DNA from: Sediminispirochaeta bajacaliforniensis DSM 16054
GTDB taxonomy: Bacteria > Spirochaetota > Spirochaetia > DSM-16054 > Sediminispirochaetaceae
NCBI RefSeq assembly: GCF_000378205.1
Contig: NZ_KB899408.1
Span: 1 to 64,000 of the forward strand
Length of the DNA stretch: 64,000 nucleotides
Reading direction: 5' to 3'
Shown here: positions 50,087 through 59,485 of the stretch, piece by piece
How the letters are laid out: the number at the start of each line of letters is the position of its first letter
Position numbering within the stretch: the first letter of the stretch is position 1
Notes under the pieces: model-generated
Told to the model about the DNA's origin: nothing
What the model saw: only the letters and a program-made list of their open reading frames with translations
Database searches by the model: none
Made by a program: the position numbers and the translations under genes

Positions 50087-51505
50087 ATGAAAAAGCGCAA
50101 TTACATCGCTTACGGTTTAGGCGATCTATACGGCGGTGGTTCCTTTTTTATCATAAGTACCTTTTCCATGTATTTTCTGATCAATGTAGCGGGACTTAAT
50201 CCTCTTCTCGCCGGCCTGGTACCTGGTTTCGGAAAGATCTGGGATTCTGTTTCAGATCCGCTTATGGGGTATATAAGCGATCACACAAAGAGCCGTTTGG
50301 GGCGTAGGCGAGTTTTCTTCCTCATTGCCATACTTCCCATTGCCGTTACATTTACCCTCCTGTGGCTGCCCGTTTCATTTTCCGGTCAGCTTACCACGTT
50401 CCTCTATTATGTCTTTGCGTATCTCTTTTTCTACAGCTGTTCGACCATGGTTTTGGTCCCCTATTCGGCCTTGAGTGCGGAAATGACCTTGGATTTTACC
50501 GAACGTAATCGTCTGACCGGCACCAGAATGGTCTTTTCCATGATCGCAACGCTGATCGGCGGGGTTGTGGTTCAACCTCTGATCAATGCCTTTCCTAGTC
50601 AGGAACATGGACATCTTGTAATGGGGCTTGTTTTCGGTATCTTTTTTGCGGTTCCCTATCTTTTTGTATTTCTTGGAACCTGGGAGCTTCCCGTTATCCA
50701 AAAGCCTCTTGACAAAGGAAAATCTGTTTTTCGGAATTTCGGTTCGATCTATCAAAATCGCTCCTTTCGCATTCATATCATTATGTATATCTGCTCGTAT
50801 GCCGCCATGGATATTCTGATGGCTTGGCTGAAATTCTATCTGATAGACTATCTGCGTAGACCCGATTTCATAACCGTTGGGCTTGGGACGATTCTTGTGA
50901 GTCAGATGGCAGCGCTCCCTCTATATGTTGGATTGGCCGATAAACGGGGACACGCAGTTTCTTACCGGATGGGATTAATGCTTTGGGGCCTCGCCATTGC
51001 TATGATGGCGTTTCAAACGCCCGATGGTTCCGTTGTCGTCTTATTTCTAAATTGTCTGCTGATCGGTGGCGGGATGTCCGCCGGGGTTGTCATTCCCTTC
51101 CAGCTGCTTCCCTTTGTTACCGATGTGGACACCCTGATGACCGGTGAACATCGTGCCGGTACCTACGCAGGTGCCATGACCCTTATCAGAAAGCTCATAC
51201 AGGGAGCCTTTGTCCTGCCAATGCTTGGCCTGTTGCTCAATAGTATTGGTTACACCCCGCATCCCGCCGATGTTGAACTCGTGCAATCTGCCTCGACGAT
51301 TTTCTGGCTCAGGGGCCTTTTCATTGCGTTCCCCCTGTTGCTCATTCTTGTGGGTATCAAAGCGAGTACCCGTTTCCCTATTACACCCGAAAGTCATGCC
51401 CTTCTTCGTTCCGAATTAGAGAGAGTAGAAGCGGGCGGAAGGCGGGAGGATGCCTCAGAACGGACAAAGGCGATATGCATGCAGCTTACCGGAAAACCCT
51501 ATTAG
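50087..51505 (+). CDS. GPH-family sugar:cation symporter (MFS-like)
   Basis: The 472-residue protein has 12 predicted helices and the glycoside-pentoside-hexuronide family start IAYGLGDLYGGGSFFIISTF. The conserved WDSVSDPLMGYISDHTKSRLGRRRVF (seen in pieces as SDPLMGYISDHTK) and the second-half motif VGLADKRGHAVSYRMGL are present. It likely imports a glycoside with H+ or Na+. ATG 50087 is preferred; a longer frame from 50030 has no family match. No Shine-Dalgarno site is clear. No sugar hydrolase is next to it. Confidence 0.82.
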   Translation: MKKRNYIAYGLGDLYGGGSFFIISTFSMYFLINVAGLNPLLAGLVPGFGKIWDSVSDPLMGYISDHTKSRLGRRRVFFLIAILPIAVTFTLLWLPVSFSGQLTTFLYYVFAYLFFYSCSTMVLVPYSALSAEMTLDFTERNRLTGTRMVFSMIATLIGGVVVQPLINAFPSQEHGHLVMGLVFGIFFAVPYLFVFLGTWELPVIQKPLDKGKSVFRNFGSIYQNRSFRIHIIMYICSYAAMDILMAWLKFYLIDYLRRPDFITVGLGTILVSQMAALPLYVGLADKRGHAVSYRMGLMLWGLAIAMMAFQTPDGSVVVLFLNCLLIGGGMSAGVVIPFQLLPFVTDVDTLMTGEHRAGTYAGAMTLIRKLIQGAFVLPMLGLLLNSIGYTPHPADVELVQSASTIFWLRGLFIAFPLLLILVGIKASTRFPITPESHALLRSELERVEAGGRREDASERTKAICMQLTGKPY

Positions 51506-51512
51506 GCAGGAA

Positions 51513-52097
51513 TTACAGTTTTTTTAGTTGCTTAAGCATGAAGAGCTTGTTTGTTTCTACATATTGCTTCAGCTCCTCAAAATCATCTTTCATTTCCGTA
51601 TCAGAGCCCGAAAGGACCAATACATTTGCCCGCCATCGGTACCAGAGGTAGTGGCGTTGACGAATATTGATCACCCGCATGCGCCGAAGCTGGTTATCGA
51701 GGTAATCCATTAATTGAACATGATTTTCCTGCCCGGCAATATAATAGAGAGCAGTATCCGTTATGACCATTACCATCCGGGTGAAACCCTCCCGTACCGC
51801 GGCATCGTTTCGATATCCTTCTATCTTTATATCTTTGCTTCCGAGGGTAAGATCATATCCTGCTCTCCTGAGTTCTTTCCGTAGGGTAATGACGCCGTCT
51901 CGTACCTCCTGAAGAACGTCGGGGTTACTTTTACTGGATTCGAGTCTATGTCGCCACTGCCTGAGCATGTTTTCATAGCGGGGAAACAGCGTGGTTCTGC
52001 TGAGAAAAACGGTTGTTTCCGATAGGAGTCTCCATGTTGATGAGAATTTTTCCGCAAGTTCGTTTGTAAGGCGCCGAAGCACTCCTTTATCTTTCAT
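51513..52097 (-). CDS. Hypothetical protein
   Basis: A 194-residue protein starting at ATG 52097 with GGAG close upstream; the longer frame overlaps the phosphoesterase gene and has no support. It is strongly helical and basic (LTNELAEKFSSTWRLLSE, YENMLRQWRHRLESSKS). A mid region is DLTLGSKDIKIEGYRNDAAV and the tail is FEELKQYVETNKLFMLKQLK. No family recognised, no signal peptide. It is divergent from the phosphoesterase gene and convergent with the symporter gene. Confidence 0.6.
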   Translation of the reverse strand: MKDKGVLRRLTNELAEKFSSTWRLLSETTVFLSRTTLFPRYENMLRQWRHRLESSKSNPDVLQEVRDGVITLRKELRRAGYDLTLGSKDIKIEGYRNDAAVREGFTRMVMVITDTALYYIAGQENHVQLMDYLDNQLRRMRVINIRQRHYLWYRWRANVLVLSGSDTEMKDDFEELKQYVETNKLFMLKQLKKL

Positions 52098-52169
52098 AAC
52101 TCCAATATCCGCATCCTTATCCCTTTTTGCAAGAGGAATTAGCGTATAGAATGATGATGAGGAGAAAAA

Positions 52170-52895
52170 ATGAAGATACTTGTTCTTTCCGACATTCATG
52201 GAAATCGGGAGGCTCTCGAAACCGTTCTTTCCGAATGCGAGGGGGAGTATCAGCAAATCTGGTGCCTCGGTGATATCGTCGGCTATGGCCCCGATCCCAA
52301 TGATTGTATTGAGATGCTTGCCGGAAAGGACGTTGTGGCGGTAATGGGAAACCATGATCTCGGTGCCGGAAGGGGCGAGAAATGGGATCTCTTTTCTCCG
52401 GTGGCGCGAACCATGATTGAATGGACGGCCGAGCGGTTGAGCGGACAAAGCAGGCACTATCTCTCAAAACTACCGGAGATCGCTTACCGGGATGGATATA
52501 CTCTCGTCCATGGCAGTCCTGCAGGGCCTGTGTGGCGCTATATTCTGGATGGTCACTCGGCAGCCGAGGCTTTTTCTCTCATGGATACGCCTGCCTGTCT
52601 GTACGGGCATACCCATGTTCCGGCCCTTTTTAGTCTGAGTAAGCGTGTCCTCCGCTATCATCAGCCCCGTTACGGAAAAAGGATGAGGCCGCCGGGGCAA
52701 ATGTGGCTTGCCAATCCGGGAAGTTGTGGAATCCCTCGGGACGGCGACGGCCGTGCTGCGTTTATCTTGCTCGACACAGCGTCGGGATTTCTTACTTTTC
52801 GGCGTATTGCCTATCCCAAGAATCGAACCGTGGAAAAACTGAAGCGACTGGGGGCGCCGTACCAACTGATTCAGCTTTTAGAGTCCGGAATTTGA
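52170..52895 (+). CDS. Metallophosphoesterase
   Basis: The 241-residue cytosolic protein has the complete calcineurin-like dimetal site: LVLSDIHGNREAL (D-x-H), LGDIVGYGPDP (GD), MGNHDLGAG (GNHD), LVHGSPAGP and GHTHVPALF. It belongs to the YfcE-like branch that cleaves phosphodiesters or nucleotides; the natural substrate is unknown. A ribosome site GAGGAG lies before ATG 52170. It is followed by 118 bp before a chemotaxis receptor gene. Confidence 0.9.
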   Translation: MKILVLSDIHGNREALETVLSECEGEYQQIWCLGDIVGYGPDPNDCIEMLAGKDVVAVMGNHDLGAGRGEKWDLFSPVARTMIEWTAERLSGQSRHYLSKLPEIAYRDGYTLVHGSPAGPVWRYILDGHSAAEAFSLMDTPACLYGHTHVPALFSLSKRVLRYHQPRYGKRMRPPGQMWLANPGSCGIPRDGDGRAAFILLDTASGFLTFRRIAYPKNRTVEKLKRLGAPYQLIQLLESGI

Positions 52896-52939
52896 TGCAC
52901 TGTTTTACGTTGTTGTATTTTAGATACCAACAAAAACGC

Positions 52940-52969
52940 CTTGAGAATTTTCTCAAGAAACGATATAAT
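52940..52969 (+). promoter_or_regulatory. Promoter with overlapping palindrome, chemotaxis receptor gene
   Basis: TTGAGA (52941-52946) and TATAAT (52964-52969) are 17 bp apart, giving a good sigma-70 promoter. The perfect palindrome CTTGAGAA-TT-TTCTCAAG (52940-52957) covers the -35 box, so it is a likely repressor site for the receptor gene at 53014. Confidence 0.7.
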
Positions 52970-53013
52970 CATTAAAATTGTCCATTTTCTTATATCATTA
53001 AAAGGGGAATGCT

Positions 53014-55002
53014 GTGTCTATACGGGGAAAGCTTATATTATTAGTTAGTGGCATCATCGTTGTCTTCCTGTTGGCAATCGGAGTCTATACTATATCAAGG
53101 ATGCCTTTGAAACATATCCAGCAGGAACGTTATGTTTTTGATGACCTGAGGACTCGATTGATGACGTTACGTGCTGAGATGAACCGTCTCGACGCAACCA
53201 GCATAGAGCAGCAATGGAAGCAGGTTCAGGAAGCAAAAGCGGCGGTTGATGAGACATTCAAAACAGTAAAAAATCTTAAAACGCTGCCTTCCTTAAACGC
53301 CAAAATTGAAAAGTCGGTTTCCATTATCCTTAGGCTCGACGAGTTGTTCCGGGAAAAATATAGCGAAACAGAAAAGCTTGTGGGGCAGATGATGGATGCT
53401 GCGAAAGATGTCTTTGTCTTCTCGGGTTCCATTGAGATGCTTGATTTTTATACCAATGCCAGGGCAAAGTCCCATCCGAAGATCCAACAATACCAACTTC
53501 TGATCTCCAATTTTATCTCTGCGATTTATGTTGCCGATATGAACCTCAATTCTGCAGTTGAAGTTATTGGTGAACAGTACAGTATGATTGAAGATGAAGT
53601 GGCGAAGATTGAAAGGAAGAGTACCTATACGGTTCTCGGCATTATGGCGCTTCTCTTTTTGGTTATGGTTTTTGTCGCCGTACGGATTGCAAATGCCATC
53701 GGAAAGGGCGTTATTAAAATTGAGCGTGCCATTTCCGATTTGACCGATGGTGATTTGACGGTCCGTGCCGAGGTTATCTCGAAGGATGATCTCGGTCGCC
53801 TCAGTGCCGACCTGAATCGTTTTATCGAGGCCCTTTCAACCACCGTCGAGAATATCAAGATAACCAGCGGAGAAAATATTACCGTTAAAGAGGACCTTGT
53901 GGTTACTATCAACGAGACATCGGCATCGGTTCAGCAGATGAGTGCCGGGGCCTCTTCAATCAAGGACCAGATGTCCAAATTGGATGTCCAGATTCGGGAG
54001 TCCACGAAAGAGGTCGATGTCGTTACCGAGGGAATTGGTGGTCTGAGCGATGCTCTGAATGATCAGGTAGCCATGGTGGAAGAGTCCACCAGTTCGGTAA
54101 CGGAAATGATCGCTTCAATCGGTAATGTTGCGGATATTACCCAGAAGAAACGGGCGGCCACCGAAAAATTGGTACAGACGGCCCAGACCGGCGGAAATCA
54201 GCTTGATGCGACCACCGCTATTATTGAAGAAATAAACGGCCGGATAGGGGAGATTCGCGGAACCACCGATATCATTCAGAATGTAGCTGCCCAGACCAAC
54301 CTTCTGGCCATGAATGCCGCCATTGAGGCTGCTCATGCCGGTGAATACGGTAGAGGCTTTGCCGTTGTAGCTGAAGAAATTCGAAAGCTTGCAGAGGCCT
54401 CTTCCCTTAATTCCAAGCAGATTGCCAAGGTCATCAAAGAGATGATTGCGCGCATTCAAGAGGCGAGCGATGCCGGTTCCGCTACAAAACGCGCCTTTGC
54501 CGATATCGATACCGAGGTCAGGGGAGTGGCAAGCAGCCTTGATGAGATCAACTCCAGTATGATGGAGTTGCAGGCTGGAGGGCAGCAGATTCTTGAAGCA
54601 ATGACGAGTCTTCAGGATGTTTCTTCGAAGGTCCGTGAAGGCGGTGATCAGATGGGTGATGCCGCCGGTACCGTCAAGGACGCCATGGCGCAGGTCGATC
54701 GTATCTCCGCCGAGGTCTTGGGTAGCATCAGTGAAATTACTGCCGGTCTTTCCGAGGTTGGTAATGCAATGATGACTGTCAGTGACCTCACTGAAAAGGT
54801 GAGCGGTATCTCAGAGGCTATGGATGAAGCGGTTCGCTTTTTCCAGACCGAAGAAAATGAGAGGGTGGAAGATGCGGAAGAGCTTGAGAGTTTCGACGAA
54901 GAGCATGATACTCAATCTGCACGTGAAATGCCGGACTTAGCCTCCGAAGAGGTCGAAGAGGAAGAAAAAAGTAATGGAGCCGAAGAGAGGAATACGAAAT
55001 AA
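53014..55002 (+). CDS. Methyl-accepting chemotaxis protein
   Basis: The 662-residue receptor starts at GTG 53014 with AAAGGGG upstream. Helix 1 is residues 7-27. A helical periplasmic sensor of about 170 residues follows, then helix 2 (about 205-226), HAMP, and the signalling hairpin with tip [20 protein letters not shown]. The C-terminal 45 residues are acidic ([19 protein letters not shown] in part) and lack the CheR-binding pentapeptide. The sensor differs from that of the receptor at 46932, so it probably has another ligand. Confidence 0.92.
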   Translation: MSIRGKLILLVSGIIVVFLLAIGVYTISRMPLKHIQQERYVFDDLRTRLMTLRAEMNRLDATSIEQQWKQVQEAKAAVDETFKTVKNLKTLPSLNAKIEKSVSIILRLDELFREKYSETEKLVGQMMDAAKDVFVFSGSIEMLDFYTNARAKSHPKIQQYQLLISNFISAIYVADMNLNSAVEVIGEQYSMIEDEVAKIERKSTYTVLGIMALLFLVMVFVAVRIANAIGKGVIKIERAISDLTDGDLTVRAEVISKDDLGRLSADLNRFIEALSTTVENIKITSGENITVKEDLVVTINETSASVQQMSAGASSIKDQMSKLDVQIRESTKEVDVVTEGIGGLSDALNDQVAMVEESTSSVTEMIASIGNVADITQKKRAATEKLVQTAQTGGNQLDATTAIIEEINGRIGEIRGTTDIIQNVAAQTNLLAMNAAIEAAHAGEYGRGFAVVAEEIRKLAEASSLNSKQIAKVIKEMIARIQEASDAGSATKRAFADIDTEVRGVASSLDEINSSMMELQAGGQQILEAMTSLQDVSSKVREGGDQMGDAAGTVKDAMAQVDRISAEVLGSISEITAGLSEVGNAMMTVSDLTEKVSGISEAMDEAVRFFQTEENERVEDAEELESFDEEHDTQSAREMPDLASEEVEEEEKSNGAEERNTK

Positions 55003-55030
55003 GGGTTCCGGTATTCAATAAAGGAATAAA

Positions 55031-56239
55031 GTGAACAATAGTATATCCACCCTTAAGCTCCGGCTTTCGGCGATGATGTTTTTGCATTATTTTGCCGCCG
55101 GAGCTTCATTTCCTCTTATGAGTCTTTATCTCAATCAGGATCTTGGTTTCGGAGGAGCCGGAGCGGGGCTGATTCTCTCTTTTGCCTCCTTGGCTGCTTT
55201 TATTTCGCCTCTTTTAGGTGCTTTTGTAACCGATCGAGTCATGTCTGCCGAACGTCTTTTTGCCTTGGTTGAATTCTTGGCCGCCGTTGCAATCTTCCTT
55301 TTATATCTTCAGCGGTCCTTTCTCCCTGTCTTGCTTTGCTATTTTTTCTATATGAGCCTTTTTGTTCCCGCAACCGCTATCTCCAATACCATTGTATTTC
55401 ACCATTCACCGGATAGGGGAAATTCCTTTGGAGGAATCAGGCTATGGGGAACGATCGGGTGGGTCTGCTCCGGATGGCTCTTTAGCTTTTTCTGGCTTCG
55501 CCTCGGCAAGTGGTCTGTTTCCGATGCGCTGGTAGCCACCGCCGTGATCGAACTGCTGTTGGGAGGGTATGCGTTGACCCTTCCTTCTTCCCGTTCCTCT
55601 GCACCGAGGAGAAAAGAGTTGTTTCCCCGTGCGGCTTTCAAGGTTTTTACGAATCCCGGAGTCGTCCTTGTCGGGATAACTGCTTTCCTGATGCAAATAA
55701 CCCAGCGTTGTTACTATTTCGGTACACCACCCTATCTCCGTTCCCTTGGCTTCAGCGATGCCGTTATGCTGCCCGCCATGAGCCTCGGACAGGTTATGGA
55801 GTCGGTTAGCATGCTCTTCCTTGTGGTCCTTTTTCGTTTTTTTTCCTATCGAACGGTTATGATGCTTGGGGTGACGATGGAGATTTGCCGTTTCCTCGCA
55901 TTTTATCTTGGCACAAGTCCCGCTAGTGCACTCCTTGGCATCGCATTCCACGGCCCTTCGTTTGCCTTCTTTTTCACCGTCTCCTTTATTTATATAAATA
56001 CCTTTGCAGATAAAGAGTCGAGAGCGGGGGTACAGCAGCTTTTTCTCTTGATTATAGAGGGCTTTGGCACTTTGGCAGGTAGCCTGCTTTCCGGCTTTGT
56101 CTATGATCGCGCTACCGGAGTGGATGGCATCGTCGATTACCACCACTTTTGGGGAGTGCCGCTTGTGTTGGCTTTTTCCGTTCTTAGCCTGACTGTACTT
56201 TTGAGGCTCATTCCGGGATTGAAATCCCGTACTCATTGA
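55031..56239 (+). CDS. MFS transporter (nucleoside/sugar-like)
   Basis: The 402-residue protein has 12 helices of the major facilitator type. The start NNSISTLKLRLSAMMFLHYFAAGASFPLMSLYLNQ is like nucleoside:H+ and LacY-like symporters (seen as MFLHYFAAGASFPLMS). The loop IRLWGTIGWVCSGW carries the usual G-x-x-G. GTG 55031 lies 28 bases after the chemotaxis receptor stop, with AAGG upstream; cotranscription is possible. Its last 32 bases overlap the convergent NtrC-type regulator gene. Substrate unknown. Confidence 0.8.
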   Translation: MNNSISTLKLRLSAMMFLHYFAAGASFPLMSLYLNQDLGFGGAGAGLILSFASLAAFISPLLGAFVTDRVMSAERLFALVEFLAAVAIFLLYLQRSFLPVLLCYFFYMSLFVPATAISNTIVFHHSPDRGNSFGGIRLWGTIGWVCSGWLFSFFWLRLGKWSVSDALVATAVIELLLGGYALTLPSSRSSAPRRKELFPRAAFKVFTNPGVVLVGITAFLMQITQRCYYFGTPPYLRSLGFSDAVMLPAMSLGQVMESVSMLFLVVLFRFFSYRTVMMLGVTMEICRFLAFYLGTSPASALLGIAFHGPSFAFFFTVSFIYINTFADKESRAGVQQLFLLIIEGFGTLAGSLLSGFVYDRATGVDGIVDYHHFWGVPLVLAFSVLSLTVLLRLIPGLKSRTH

Positions 56240-57521
56240 TTTTGTTCAGAAGCGTTCTGCGGGTGATGCCCAGTTCTGCGGCACTTTTTTCCCTGTGTCC
56301 GTTATTTCTCAGGAGGGCTTCCAGAATTGCCTCCCGCTCCAGTTCTCGAAGACTGCCTTTGGGAGCTTGGGACTCTTCTTCCTGATGAAGGGGGAAGTCT
56401 TTAAGTTCAAGCATCGGCGGCTCTGCAAGGATCATCGCTCGTTCGACCATATTTTCCAGCTCTCGAATATTCCCGGGAAAAGAATAGCGTTGCAACGCTT
56501 TCATTGCATCATCGGAGAAACCCGTGATTGTTTTTCCCATGGATGAAGCAAATTTGCTGCGAAAGGTCTCGGCCAGAAATGGAATATCCTCACGTCGTTC
56601 TCTCAGGGCGGGAAGCCGGAGATGGATGACATTCAGCCGATAGTAGAGATCCTCCCTGAAGCTTCGTTCCTTTACCATTGTATCAAGATCCTTGTTTGTG
56701 GCGGCGATGATTCTGATATCAAGAGGGATTGTACCGGTTCCGCCCACCCGCGTAACGGCTTTTTCCTGAAGTACCCTCAATAGCTTTACCTGAAGGGCAA
56801 GAGGCGCTTCACCTACCTCATCGAGAAAGACGCTCCCCCCATTTGAAGCTTCAAAATAACCGATCTTTCTCCGATCCGCTCCGGTGAAGGCCCCTTTTTC
56901 GTAGCCGAACAACTCACTTTCCATGAGGCTTTCGGGTATTCCTCCAAGATTGACCGCCTGAAAATTGTTCTTGCTGCGATCGGAATGATTATGGAGAAAA
57001 CGGGCCATTACCTCTTTTCCCGTGCCGCTTTCACCGGTAATGAGAACATTTGAAGCCGTGGGCGCCACCTTTTTTGCCAGAGAAAAAAGCTGTCGCATGG
57101 CAGGACTCTCCCCTGTGTAATCATCGCTGTCGATGGACAGCTTGGTAAGGCTTTGAAGCTTCCGTCGTTCCAACTCTCTTCTCAACCGCAGGATAAGTTC
57201 TTCGGGATCGAAGGGCTTTACTACATAGTCGACGGCCCCCTTTTTCATCGCCTGGACGGCATCTTCCACCTCTCCAAAGGCGGAGATCATAAAAACAGGA
57301 ATATCGGGGCCGCTTTCGCCAATCCACTCAAGGAGTTCGAGTCCGTTCATCCCTGGCATTTTCAGATCGGTGATGACCGCGTCAAAGTGGTGTTTCATGA
57401 GAAGCTGCTGAGCGGCAAGACCGTTGCTGGCCTCTTCGGTTTCTATGCCTTCAAGGGAAAAAAAGTGCGCTATTGATGTCCTCAGGTTTTTTTCGTCATC
57501 AACAAGAAGTATGCTATACAT
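56208..57521 (-). CDS. NtrC-type sigma-54-dependent response regulator
   Basis: The 437-residue protein has a receiver with acceptor D in ITDLKMPGMNG (about residue 52). Next is a sigma-54 AAA+ domain with Walker A GESGTGKEVMARFL, the sigma-54-contact loop GYEKGAFTGADRRK, Walker B GGSVFLDEVGEAPL and the arginine-finger-region NIRELENMVERA. The C-terminal Fis-type helix-turn-helix is KSAAELGITRRTLLNKINEYG. It activates sigma-54 polymerase from enhancers once phosphorylated, and its kinase gene starts six bases upstream. The operon has its own sigma-54-type promoter, so positive feedback is likely. Confidence 0.95.
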   Translation of the reverse strand: MYSILLVDDEKNLRTSIAHFFSLEGIETEEASNGLAAQQLLMKHHFDAVITDLKMPGMNGLELLEWIGESGPDIPVFMISAFGEVEDAVQAMKKGAVDYVVKPFDPEELILRLRRELERRKLQSLTKLSIDSDDYTGESPAMRQLFSLAKKVAPTASNVLITGESGTGKEVMARFLHNHSDRSKNNFQAVNLGGIPESLMESELFGYEKGAFTGADRRKIGYFEASNGGSVFLDEVGEAPLALQVKLLRVLQEKAVTRVGGTGTIPLDIRIIAATNKDLDTMVKERSFREDLYYRLNVIHLRLPALRERREDIPFLAETFRSKFASSMGKTITGFSDDAMKALQRYSFPGNIRELENMVERAMILAEPPMLELKDFPLHQEEESQAPKGSLRELEREAILEALLRNNGHREKSAAELGITRRTLLNKINEYGISIPE

Positions 57522-57527
57522 AGCTCG

Positions 57528-58799
57528 TTATCCTTTCTGGTACAGGGGAAGTGTGAGACGAAAGATGGTACCCCCCGTCTCTCGATTCCTGCATTCTATC
57601 GATCCCCCTGCGTTCTCCGCGAAGCTCTTTACCAACGATAATCCCACCCCGAAGCCGTTTTGCTTGGTGGTGAAAAAGGGATGGAAAACCTTATCTTTAT
57701 CGTCGTAGGGAATCCCTTTTCCAGCGTCTGCAAAGGAGATCACGACACTGTTGCGAAGAAGCGATACATCGACGCTGAGAGGGGGCGTGTCACTGCCCTG
57801 AGCCTCCCTGCCGTTTCTGAGGATGTTTTCTACGGCGGAGACAAAAAGCGTTTTGTCGCAGAATATCCTGGGTGACCTATCTTGTGTATTGTCATGGATT
57901 GTAACGGGAAAGGGTAGCCTTTGTGAACGCTCCTCAAGAAGAGGAACGGGTTCTATCGGTTCCGGCCTGCCTTTCGGTTGCTTAAGAAGCAGACGCACTC
58001 GATCGATCATATCGGAAATTCGTTCGGTTTCCTCTCCGATGATATCGAGAGAGGCGGTGAGGTCCTTATCCTTGCCGAACTGACGGCGAAGGATTTTTTC
58101 CTGCATGCTGATGACCGCAAGGGGGTTTTTCAGTTCGTGAGTCAAGGTCCTTGCCGCAGACCCTAGTTCGGTGAGGATCTTTTTCTCTTCGAGTTCCCGT
58201 TCATAGGAACGTACTCTCCGATAGAAAATCCAGCTGCTTGCAGATGCACCGATAAAAAGCAGGGCCCCGAAGAGAAGCAAAAACACACGCGCCCTGGATT
58301 GGAAGAGAAAGACTCCGGTGTCGTAATCCAAATAAAGGAACAGACGCCCCTGCGATTGCATGCCGGCTCTTGCTCCCCGCCCCTGGCGATTGCCTGCTCC
58401 GTTCATACCGGCTCCCCCCAGGGCCCGGAGAAGCAGAAGGGATCCCTGTTTTTCCCGTATCCACCGTTCCTGCGGTATTCCACTCGTCCTTCCGTGGAGG
58501 GGAGGGATGAAACGTGTTGTATCCAATTCGGATGGATATATTCCCCGGCCGGTCACTGCACGGCCGTTGCTCCCGTATAGGGCAAAGCCTCTCACATGAT
58601 CCGGAAGCGGCGGTGTGTCGGATACCGAGGATGTGAGCATCTGTTCCGTCAGAAAGGAAGCGACTTTTCCGACCTCTGATTCTACCAAAAGCCTGTCGTG
58701 GCGTATGCTTTGTCTGATGAGAAAACCAAAGCTTCCAAGTGCCAGGATCAGGGCGACAGCGGTGGTTAGTATCGGTATGATAAATCGTTGCTGTTTCAT
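57528..58799 (-). CDS. Membrane sensor histidine kinase
   Basis: 423 residues. Helix 1 is residues 7-27, a periplasmic sensor is at about 30-168, and helix 2 is at about 171-193. The H-box is ARTLTHELKNPLAVISMQ with H221, then the N box VENILRNGREAQGSD, and the G boxes FADAGKGIPYDD and GFGVGLSLVKSFAENAGG. The sensor has an unusual Gly/Arg/Met-rich stretch at about 128-152 (GGAGMNGAGNRQGRGARAG), a composition shared with the secreted first gene of the operon. It phosphorylates the NtrC-type regulator encoded next. It overlaps the DUF2202 gene by 4 bp. Confidence 0.93.
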   Translation of the reverse strand: MKQQRFIIPILTTAVALILALGSFGFLIRQSIRHDRLLVESEVGKVASFLTEQMLTSSVSDTPPLPDHVRGFALYGSNGRAVTGRGIYPSELDTTRFIPPLHGRTSGIPQERWIREKQGSLLLLRALGGAGMNGAGNRQGRGARAGMQSQGRLFLYLDYDTGVFLFQSRARVFLLLFGALLFIGASASSWIFYRRVRSYERELEEKKILTELGSAARTLTHELKNPLAVISMQEKILRRQFGKDKDLTASLDIIGEETERISDMIDRVRLLLKQPKGRPEPIEPVPLLEERSQRLPFPVTIHDNTQDRSPRIFCDKTLFVSAVENILRNGREAQGSDTPPLSVDVSLLRNSVVISFADAGKGIPYDDKDKVFHPFFTTKQNGFGVGLSLVKSFAENAGGSIECRNRETGGTIFRLTLPLYQKG

Positions 58800-59485
58800 C
58801 GTGGGAACATAAAGTTGGGTTCGCTCACTACTCCTCGTTCGTTTTCGCTTTCTATAATAGCACGGAAAAGCTGCTGGTCGATGTGTTTCGGAATATACCG
58901 TTTGCCTATTTGATGAAGTTGGGCGTTGAAGCTTCTCAGGTGGTTACGGCTTCCCTTATTGAGATTCTGATAGACTATCCTGATGTCTTTGTTATCACTC
59001 TCCTGAAGCAGTCGTTCAAGATCGAAGATATCAAGATCTTCGACGGTGGCACCGACCTCAAATGCAGAGGCAAGGGATAGCTTTCCTGCCTCGAGCAATT
59101 CCTCATAGAGCTGCTTGAGCTGTGTGTTGCCGAATTCTCCCGGAGCCTCTGAGCCGGGTTCCTCAAGAGCGTAGCGTGTGATAAGTAGCTCCACCCATTC
59201 CATATGACTTGCCTCGCTTTGAGCGATATTTGCAAAAATGGGGATATTCCATACTTCATACAAGGCTACGTAGAGATCATGAGCCAGCTTCTCCTCTTCG
59301 CGCATCAGTAAGATTCCCTCTCTTTCCGACTGGCTTAAAGGGGCTGTTTCAATCGTTCCGAGAAGCTGCGGAAGTAGGGGGCCCGCTTGAGAAGGTCCCC
59401 CTCGTTGTGCGTGGAGGAGTGGTGGAAATAGTGTGATAGCGATGCAAAGTAAGATCCCTGCAAGGTTTGATGATCGTTGCTTCAT
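58796..59485 (-). CDS. DUF2202 ferritin-like protein, exported
   Basis: The 229-residue protein has a signal peptide (GILLCIAITLFPPLLHAQ, cut near residue 27). A Gly/Pro start of the mature chain (RGGPSQAGP) follows, then a DUF2202 domain of four helices: LLMREEEKLAHDLYVALYE, IFANIAQSEASHMEWVELL, and GSRNHLRSFNAQLHQIG. The Glu and His residues (EEEK, E..H, RNHL) are placed as in di-iron ferritin-like proteins. It is expected in the periplasm. A diiron redox or metal-binding function is inferred. It overlaps the next gene (kinase) by 4 bp and its start by one base with the repeat-protein stop. Confidence 0.85.
   Translation of the reverse strand: MKQRSSNLAGILLCIAITLFPPLLHAQRGGPSQAGPLLPQLLGTIETAPLSQSEREGILLMREEEKLAHDLYVALYEVWNIPIFANIAQSEASHMEWVELLITRYALEEPGSEAPGEFGNTQLKQLYEELLEAGKLSLASAFEVGATVEDLDIFDLERLLQESDNKDIRIVYQNLNKGSRNHLRSFNAQLHQIGKRYIPKHIDQQLFRAIIESENERGVVSEPNFMFPR

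Noticed and set aside
55442-56236. 264-codon minus-strand frame over the MFS gene
   Set aside because: Polar, repetitive composition typical of a shadow of a membrane-protein gene, and no start signal.
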